DNA of 64,000 nucleotides from positions 183,415,375 to 183,479,374 of the forward strand of contig NC_041402.2 in the NCBI RefSeq assembly GCF_900747795.2, in the 5' to 3' direction. The notes beneath the pieces are model-generated. The model saw nothing but the letters and a program-made list of their open reading frames with translations. It was not told where the DNA came from and did no database searches. Source of the stretch: Erpetoichthys calabaricus. Lineage: Eukaryota; Chordata; Cladistia; Polypteriformes; Polypteridae. The translations under genes and the position numbers were made by a program. This document shows, in pieces, positions 57,217 to 64,000 of the stretch; the first letter of the stretch is position 1, and each line of letters starts with the position of its first letter.

Positions 57217-57455
57217 CATCCATCCATCCATCCATTATCCAATCCGCTATATCATGGGGGTCTGCTTTAGCCAATCCCAGCCAACACAGGGTTTAGGCAA
57301 TTTAGGATTGACAATGCACCTAACCTGCATGTCTTTGGACTGTGGGAGGAAACCCACGCAGACACGGGGAGAACATGCAAACTCCACGCAGGGAGGACCC
57401 GGGAAGCAAACCCAGGTCTCCTTACTACTACTCACTGTGCCACCATGCCGCCTGG
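57217..57455 (-). mobile_element. GGCGGCACGG-type SINE, internally shortened
   Basis: Antisense (ATCC)n tail at 57220, GGGGGTCTGCTTTAGCCAAT, TTTGGACTGTGGGAGGAAAC and the head end ACTGTGCCACCATGCCGCC at about 57452. The middle CCTTGTGCCC block is partly deleted. Confidence 0.88.
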
Positions 57456-57592
57456 ATACATTTCAATGGTTGGTTTATCAAACTCCTGCAAGGCGAGCTG
57501 TGGAAATTGTGTTTGGCATTAAACAAGTGAACAGCAGGTGAACAGCACACACTTAACCTTTGATTCAACATCCTAAATTGTAATAACAATTA

Positions 57593-57642
57593 CCGTATAT
57601 ACTCACGTTTAAGTTCACCCACAGATAAGTCGGGGCTTGATT

Positions 57643-57693
<51 letters not shown>

Positions 57694-58220
57694 CTGTATA
57701 ATTTCCGGTATTTTATAATGTTGGTCGTAGAAGTCGAATGCGGAAAACTCAGCATATCATAATCTCTTGGACCAATAGTGTAACGCCCACCTGAGAGAGT
57801 AACCACAGAGCACACGGCCTATTCTTTTTCTATGTATTGTGCCTACGTGACCACATGGTAATACCCGAACTATTCCAAAGAGACGTTTGCACTGATTTGT
57901 GTTTTTTGTATCTAACACCCTCATACACCTTTATCGTAAGAGCATCCCTTATCTACGATGGAGCGTTCGATCAGAAGAAAATATGAAACTGGTTTTAAAT
58001 TAAACGTTCTTGAAACAGAGAAAGAAATTGGTAACTGCGCTGCTGCAACAAAATTCAATGTTTTTGAGAAACTGATGTGAGATTGGAGGAAGCAAGAAAA
58101 TGTAGAAAAAAAAAAATGTAAGTGTTGTATTTTTGAACGGGCGTGTAAGTCAGGATCTGATTTTATGATCGATTTTTCAGGTTTCAAGACCCGACTTATA
58201 CGCGAGTACAGTATATACGG
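57593..58220 (+). mobile_element. Pogo/Tigger-like element, internally deleted
   Basis: The left end CCGTATATACTCACGTTTAA and the right end CTTATACGCGAGTACAGTAT with ATACGG are inverted, flanked by TA (57591-57592, 58221-58222). Inside, 57958-58113 reads MERSIRRKYETGFKLNVLET, NCAAATKFNVFEK and DWRKQE. This is the N-terminal DNA-binding HTH of pogo-like transposases (RRSYDAAFKLKVVE in the family), with one in-frame stop before DWRK. The catalytic domain is absent. A (TATC)n run (57644-57693) expanded within. Confidence 0.8.
57644..57693. repeat. (TATC)n microsatellite
   Basis: About 12 units inside the pogo-like element. Confidence 0.95.
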
Positions 58221-58656
58221 TAACTATAACTATAACCATACGTACTGGCAGCCTCATAATTCTTCTAAACTCTAATGAAGTGTTTAATAAAACTCTTTCA
58301 CAAACATTTCCAGCCTGCTAACTTCAAATTTAGGATGTAGGAACCAGGATGGCTGGGGGAAAAAATCAGTCAGTCCTCCTCATCCTCACTAACTTGTACA
58401 GTTCCTGCAGTGGGTGGTTAAAACCGCCCAGGAGCTTCACTTAAAAAGCTTGTGTATGCACAAAGAGAGGCTCGAAATACACACACGCAACTTCCCATGC
58501 AAACTGGATTTATAAAAGAAAACTTGACGGGGAATGTGCGTATGTTTACAGCAGCTTTGAGCCATGCATACACAACATATCTCACGGAAACTGGGAAATG
58601 GTTTGACCACCCCAGGGTCTTTGATCAGCCAAACCTGCTAAATGGATATAGTATCA

Positions 58657-59203
58657 TCCTCTTTAATAAAATCCCTGTTTGCGTCCAGGTGTCCATGTGT
58701 GTGTGTCTTCTGGTGATGTGCGCATGCGCGGGGCATGGTACAACGGCGATATTACTGTCAGAGAAAATTACAGGCGTTTTACGGAAATACAAACCAGTAT
58801 TACTACGAGAGGAAATTAAAGGTACACAATGCAGTGACGCATATTACAGCCACATACAAGCCAGTATTACTGTCAGAGAAAATTAAAGGCATATTACCGA
58901 CGCACATGCCTGTATTACCGCCAGAGAAAATTAAAGGTATATTACGGACGTACAAGCCAGCGGACGTACAAGACAGTATTACTGTCACAGAAAATTAAAG
59001 ACACACAATACACGGCGGCAACCCACGAAGAACGGTCAGCTCAGCAAGTAAACATCAACAAAAGAAAGGCTGAACGACAAAGAAAAATACGACCAACAAA
59101 CAGAATGAGGTCAAGGTCCCTTGCCATTTAATATAGACTGTTCCAACTAATGTTTATGCACTACTGTTCTAGCGCCCGTTATTGTAACGGGCTTAATGAC
59201 TAG
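58657..59203 (+). mobile_element. Non-autonomous Helitron inside the Harbinger
   Basis: It starts TCCTCTTTAATAAAATCCC after A (58656). It ends AATGACTAG|T at 59203, preceded by the hairpin AGCGCCCGTTA/TAACGGGCTT (59171-59193). Near the 3' side, 59040-59110 carries AAAAGAAAGGCTGAACGACA-like text, resembling the start of RepHel coding. A minisatellite occupies the middle. This is a textbook Helitron 3' end. Confidence 0.88.
58745..59005 (+). repeat. Minisatellite, about 48-66 bp unit, five copies
   Basis: Five units start TATTACTGTCAGAGAAAATT (or close variants) at about 58749, 58798, 58866, 58914 and 58976. Each is followed by AAAGGNATATTACGGACGTA and CAAGCCAG-type text. Units differ in length and by many substitutions, so the array is not fresh. 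Confidence 0.85.
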
Positions 59204-59389
59204 TAATAATATAATCATGGTATAAGATATTATAATAATACCTCTATGATAGAAATGATAATATACTAATTCATTATCACTGAGAGGTGTCTCAATGCAT
59301 GTTAACGTGACAAACATATTAAACCTCAAAGGTGATAAATGTGAGGCACAGACGTATTTTAGTTCCCTTTTAAGAGGGCCAATGCTGCG

Positions 59390-60160
59390 TATTTGTTTTT
59401 TTGTCAGATTATGCATCGGCTACCTGTTGTCAGGGTCAGGTCAGGGATCTCGCAGGCCAAGCTTCACTGTCATGGCCACTGTGCTGGAAGCCAGTAACCA
59501 ACCAGCGAAGCACTACATCAAGTTATGGTGTGGGTGTACAGACATAGCACATAACATATTTTTGAGAACATAAAAATGGTAACTTGCAGCCATGCCCGGT
59601 TCTCTTAACGCAATCAGAGCAGTTGACTGCAAACATATTACAATAAGGGCACCTAGCAAGAATGAAGCAACTTTTGTTAACTGTGGACACGGACACTCCA
59701 TTAACGTACAAGTCATCTGTGATGTCAAGGAGAGACTGACAAACCTCCTAACACTGTGGTCTTGGTCAACCCGTGATTCATTTATTTTGAGGCAAAGTAG
59801 CTTTGACAAACGTGATGGCGCTGTAGGTGGTGGCTGGCGTATTGGTAAGGAAACCGACAGATAACCCTCAGTGTGTCATATGGCCTGTACTATTCACTAT
59901 AACACCAATCACGCCATGACATGTGCCAGGTAATAGCGGATACCCACTCCAACACTGGCACCATACATCTTTCCCAGACCCCCAGGACGCAGAGATGTGC
60001 TATAATGCTATGCGTGATCTTGTGTGCTCAGCTGAAGGGCACAGCCAGATACTCCTGAAAGCAGGTTATGGGGTCTCGATGCGTCAGGTGGGAGGCTGCT
60101 CTACCAGCCAGTGAATGTCTGCAGCATCGTGCCTGTTGTGTTGTGAAATTTTGTATGTAA
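59390..60160 (+). pseudogene. Harbinger (HARBI1-like) DDE transposase remnant
   Basis: 59592-59864 reads GSLNAIRAVDCKHITIRAPS, then NEATFVNCGHGHSINVQVIC and WSWSTRDSF. These match the family GVVDGTHIAIRAPS..YVNRKGFHSINVQ and STHDSR, including the first two catalytic Asp. 59923-60114 in another frame reads PGNSGYPLQHWHHTSFPDPQ, DAEMCYNAMRDLV and LLKAGYGV, the region around the catalytic Glu (NVIERTFG in the family), which is lost here. An in-frame stop at 59571-59573, a stop after 59864 and a frame change before 59923 show it is dead. Confidence 0.85.
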
Positions 60161-61230
60161 GTTGATAAATATTTTGTATGTCTTTATTTGTAACTTAGAC
60201 AAAGCAATGTAATATTAGTGTTACATCATTGATAAGAACAGCAATGGTTTGACCCCCCAGGGAACTGAGCGAGGAATTTTATGGTCAGTGGAAGTGCCTA
60301 AAACCAGTTTGGCCAGTGATTGATTCTCAGCAGGACCCACTCAATCAACACCCAAAGGAAGGCCAAACTACCCAGTGGGCAGGCATCAGCTCAACAAATG
60401 GTTTTGGGGGCAGGTGTGAAAGGTATTTTGTGCCCCCATTGGCTGTTTGGGATTACTTTGAATCAGAGGCCATTCTGTAGCACGACGCCCTGTTGGTGTA
60501 AGGATTTGGACAAAGGATGTGGAAATTCGGTTGCTTTACCCCCCTCTCTTTCTCACACACCATCACAATGAAGGAGCATCTCACACACTATGGACTGAAA
60601 AGAAGACCACACTGAAAAGTACAACTCGGCAGCCATATTGAGACAGACATGCGGCCTGTCCTTAAGAAATCCGACTAAAAATGATGACTTAACTGGAGAC
60701 ATTTAAAGTAACTGACAAGTCTGTGTGCCGCCTGAAACTACGCATCAGCATTTATCAGGTTGTATGGTTGCCAATGTTCACATTTACTTTGCTTATTGTT
60801 ATTATTTCATGGATATCATCAATAATACATTATTTAAAGTTGTAACTTAACTCCTGCTTGTCTGTTACTCTATGTAATTACCTGAGGTTATAGATGTAGA
60901 AGGGAAGGTGGGGAGAAATTATAAAGTACAATACCTTATAAACAGTGGTAAGTCTATGGGATTTCAGGCCTTCTGACAAAGGCTACACAATAAAGAATAC
61001 AAAAAGAGGAAAGTCGCATAATAGAGAACTGTATCGAGATAAAACAGTGACTGCATATGGATAAGGTTGATTAGCATAGAGGCACATTCAGGAACACACA
61101 TTTACTAGATGACTGTGACCTATAAAGGGTAAACTGTGTAGAAATTTGCATATGGCAGTATTACTATTATTTTTTGCCTTATATATTTTCCCATTGCTTT
61201 TGGCATACACATATTTTCACACTCAAATCC
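60161..61230. other. 3' half of the Harbinger, nothing coding
   Basis: Non-coding interior of the element up to its right subterminal region. Confidence 0.45.
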
Positions 61231-61878
61231 ATGTAAAATTTTATAAATGAGGCCCCAGGTCACCACACTGTCATCCACACAGGACATTTAAGACCAAAGT
61301 CACTTAATAATAAAAAGCCCTTTGTATCGTCTCAGACCCTGCACTCCTCAGCAATAAATAGTTTGATCCCCCCGCTGTCTGGCAATCCATATTGTAGCAT
61401 CTGATGCCATTCCAGAGGTGGACTCACAAAGCGTTATTGCCCATGGGCTATGAAACTGCAAATGCCCATACGATCGTCTGCTTGACCTGTATTATGTAAG
61501 CACCGACATTACTGATTCAATTTTATGGATCATCCTGCAGCTCAAGTTACATTGTCTGTTACATCTTCTCTTTGGTACATCTTAAATGTTTGTAGCTGAC
61601 ATTTTCTTGTATTGTTTTATATGTAGTGTTGCATACTTATTTATTTCTAGTATTTATAGCCAATGCCTTGTTTAGTGATCTGTGTCTGCTGCATGTTATT
61701 TAATGTTCTGCTGCTGCATTTTTGATTGTGTTGCTCCAGTGGGACTAAAAACAAATTTTTTCACTGAATTAATGAGTATGAGCCCTGGACAAGGCGCCGG
61801 TCCATCACAGGGCACATACACAGTGACCCCCAAACTTACTACTACCAAAACAGATTACAGGGTTGGATTGGTGGAAAT

Positions 61879-62217
61879 GGGCGGCACGGTGGCGCAGTGG
61901 GTAGCGCTGCTGCTTCGCAGTTAGGAGACCTGGGTTCGCTTCCCGGGTCCTCCTCGGGAGTTGGCATGTTCTCCCCGTGTCTGCGTGGGTTTCCTCCCAC
62001 AGTCCAAAGACATGCAGGTTAGGTGCATTGGCAATCCTAAATTGTCCCTAGTGTGTGCTTGGTGGGTGGGTGTGTGTGTGTGTGCCCTGCGGTGGGCTGG
62101 TACCCTGCCTGGGGTTTGTTTCCTGCCTTGTGCCCTGTGTTGGCTGGGATTGGCTCCAGCAGACCCCTGTGACCCTGTAGTTAGAATATAGCGGGTTGGA
62201 TAATGGATGGATGGATA
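61879..62217 (+). mobile_element. GGCGGCACGG-type SINE, complete, 13-bp target duplication
   Basis: It begins GGCGGCACGGTGGCGCAGTG, with B-box GGGTTCGCTTCCCGG, and ends GGATGGATGGATA. Flanking 13-mers GATTGGTGGAAAT at 61866-61878 and 62218-62230 are identical. With 41610 this is the best-preserved copy. Confidence 0.95.
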
Positions 62218-62594
62218 GATTGGTGGAAATTGAACGACTTTAGTGTGAATTGCCACGTTCTCCATATGTTTTACTTATCTGTTCTGCAAGACAGCACTTG
62301 CTTTTGATTTAACCTGCATCTTTGACAACATGTGTGCGTCCGATTAAGACAGTAAGCACAGCTAAATAAGAACCTGGTTCTTAAAATGCTCCATCAAATC
62401 CTCAACAATCCCACAAATCGCCTACATTGTAAATCTACTTTCAATTCTGTGGCACTGGGCAGATTCTTACAATGTGAAATAAAAACTTCCAGACATAAGA
62501 CATCATTAATAAGAACAGGTAACTGGAATACACGTCCATCCCCAACATGGCAGATGTATTTAAGCCACTATACAGATGGGTGTAAATTCAGTCA

Positions 62595-62696
62595 TTTTCT
62601 AAACCGTTTTGTCCCAAATAGGGTCACGGGGGTCTGCTGGGGCTTATTTAACCCAGCATAGGGCGCAAGGCAGGATGGCAGTCCATCGCACACACG

Positions 62697-62736
<40 letters not shown>

Positions 62737-62950
62737 TACATACATACATACATACATACATACATACACCCCCCAACTATACACTAGGGCCTGTTTAGGA
62801 AAGCCAAACCACCTAACTAACTTGCATGTCTTTGGACTGTGGGAGGAAACCCACACAGACATGGGGAGGACATGCAAACTCCACACAGGGAGGACCCGGG
62901 ATACAAACCCTGGTCTCTTTACTACAAGGCAGCAGCGCCACCCCTGCACC
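62595..62950 (-). mobile_element. GGCGGCACGG-type SINE with CA/CATA microsatellite expansion
   Basis: Antisense GGGTCACGGGGGTCTGCTGG, CATAGGGCGCAAGGCAGGAT, then (CA)n and (CATA)n at 62690-62770. TTTGGACTGTGGGAGGAAAC and the head remnant AGCAGCGCCACCCC follow near 62930. The repeat grew in the SINE's own GT-rich segment. Confidence 0.88.
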
Positions 62951-62999
62951 TTACAGAAGGTGTTGAACTAAAAGTATTAGATTTGCTCCCTCATCATTT

Positions 63000-63870
63000 T
63001 ACTGTGAAAGGCAGCAGCAGCAGCAGGGGGCTTTTAAAACATACAGGATACTAAAAGATGAACAAGCTGCAGTCAAGTTACTCCATTTCACAAAACTCCA
63101 AAAAAAAAAAAATGGGGGTAATATAGGCGTGTGGAGTGTCAAGTTTACTGATCACTAATATGATTTTGATATTTGATTCTTTACTGGTGGTCCTAGTCCT
63201 CCAAGAGCCACTCCCATGAACAGATTTCAAGCATAAGCAAGTGGGGTACTGTTTTAGATTATTTTAAGGTCACTGATTACGGATATGATGTGATTTTCAA
63301 TTTGTGATCCTTTGCTAGCCCACTATGGACCTCAATCAGAGAGTGACCCATTTCTATTACAGTCGAGAATATTTAGACCAAGCACACTTTTTAACATTTC
63401 TAATCTCTTGATGCGACTATTCGTGTTGCTCATGTACTTCTACCTCATTACAGTCCCTATGAACACCTCAAATTAGGGCTGCCTATGCTAATTCAGACTT
63501 TTCACATTTTCAAGTCACAGTTTCTCACCACTTTATTTATTATGTATTTTTGTAACAGTGAGTCACATTCAAAAATAACAATGATAATTACACGTACTGT
63601 ACTAGTTGTTTACATAAAATTATTTTTTAATACCATTTCGCATTATCATGTGGCAGACACTGCTCTCATAGACAGCAGATTCCTGTTCAAGTGATGAAAA
63701 GATCCATGGGCTGCTGTTAGCAGTTGGATGTCGAGGGTCTTTGCCTAATTGTGGTTCAAAATTCTTAAACATAAAATCTTGTCAAGAAGTACCCGATGGA
63801 GATTTTAAACCTGTGCTGAAGTTACAAGCTAAACTTGTTGTCTGGATCTGTAAATGATATGATGTGGCGT
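63000..63870. other. Unassigned AK8 intron sequence
   Basis: No gene or repeat recognised; no AK8 exon seen. Confidence 0.35.
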
Positions 63871-63872
63871 AC

Positions 63873-64000
63873 TAGCATTAAATTACATTTACTTATTTGC
63901 TCGACACCTTTGTCCAAAGTGACTTACAACATTTGGTTGCATTTCTTTTCTTTTCCCAATTGGATCTCTGGCGAGTCAAGTGACCAGCGCCCTTCAGGGT
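63873..64000 (-). mobile_element. tRNA/CORE-like SINE, tail part, cut by window end
   Basis: TGTCCAAAGTGACTTACAAC with ATTTGGTT, and then GGCGAGTCAAGTGACC, align with the 3' half of the copy at 2130-2330. The head would lie beyond 64000. Confidence 0.6.

Larger units (their letters stand above)
58442..61255 (+). mobile_element. Harbinger/PIF transposon with transposase remnant, hosting a Helitron
   Basis: The decayed left end GAGCTTCACTTAAAAAGCTT and right end TTTATAAATGAGGCCC (antisense GGGCCTCATTTATAAA) are the same TIR as the 41311 element. Both sides carry CAG (58439-58441, 61256-61258), the CWG duplication of PIF/Harbinger. The left subterminal region has GTATGCACAAA and ATGTGCGTATG blocks. 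A HARBI1-like transposase lies at 59390-60160 and a Helitron at 58657-59203. Confidence 0.82.

Noticed and set aside
58745-59005. Repeats with spacers resembling a CRISPR array
   Set aside because: Unit lengths vary, the repeats diverge, and the array sits inside a Helitron in a vertebrate genome; it is a minisatellite.

Overview
This is a vertebrate nuclear window, almost certainly from a ray-finned fish. The host genes are split by introns of several kilobases, there is a CpG-rich promoter, and repeats fill most of the rest: long-TIR Tc1 elements, Harbinger/PIF, hAT, Helitron, a Kolobok/T2-like element, L2-like LINEs and tRNA-derived SINEs. The abundance of one SINE beginning GGCGGCACGGTGGCGCAGTG and ending in (ATGG)n makes a non-teleost such as a bichir or reedfish plausible, but I cannot prove the species.

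Two host genes are supported. GTF3C4 (TFIIIC 90-kDa subunit) is complete on the + strand in five exons between 4258 and 31627. All splice phases agree and the predicted protein has 787 residues. The last two coding exons of AK8 (adenylate kinase 8) lie on the - strand at 52622-52191, tail-to-tail with GTF3C4. This order matches the DDX31-GTF3C4-AK8 block known in other vertebrates. DDX31 should lie to the left and be transcribed away, but only a possible non-coding divergent exon is visible near 3730.

Layout: 1-2076 right part of a hAT transposon; 2130-3290 SINE and LINE pieces; 3700-4257 promoter; 4258-31627 GTF3C4, whose introns hold LINE, hAT, Helitron, SINE, mariner-like and Tc1 insertions; 31628 to about 33510 3' UTR; 33687-47035 a dense cluster of mariner, Tc1, Helitron, Harbinger and LINE elements; 48140-51702 a hAT and a Kolobok-like element with TTAA ends; 52191-52622 AK8 exons; 53895-55499 Tc1; 56160-56960 non-repetitive AT-rich sequence resembling a conserved non-coding element; 57217-62950 SINEs, a pogo-like remnant and a Harbinger carrying a nested Helitron; 63000-64000 mostly unassigned.

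No bacterial-type system, CRISPR, phage or convincing LTR element was seen. The most interesting points are the clearly readable nesting (exact target-site duplications), a minisatellite inside a Helitron, a 114-bp in-frame tandem expansion next to a transposase C-terminus, an inverted pair of closely similar Tc1 copies flanking GTF3C4 exons 3-5, and Pol III SINEs sitting inside the gene for a TFIIIC subunit.
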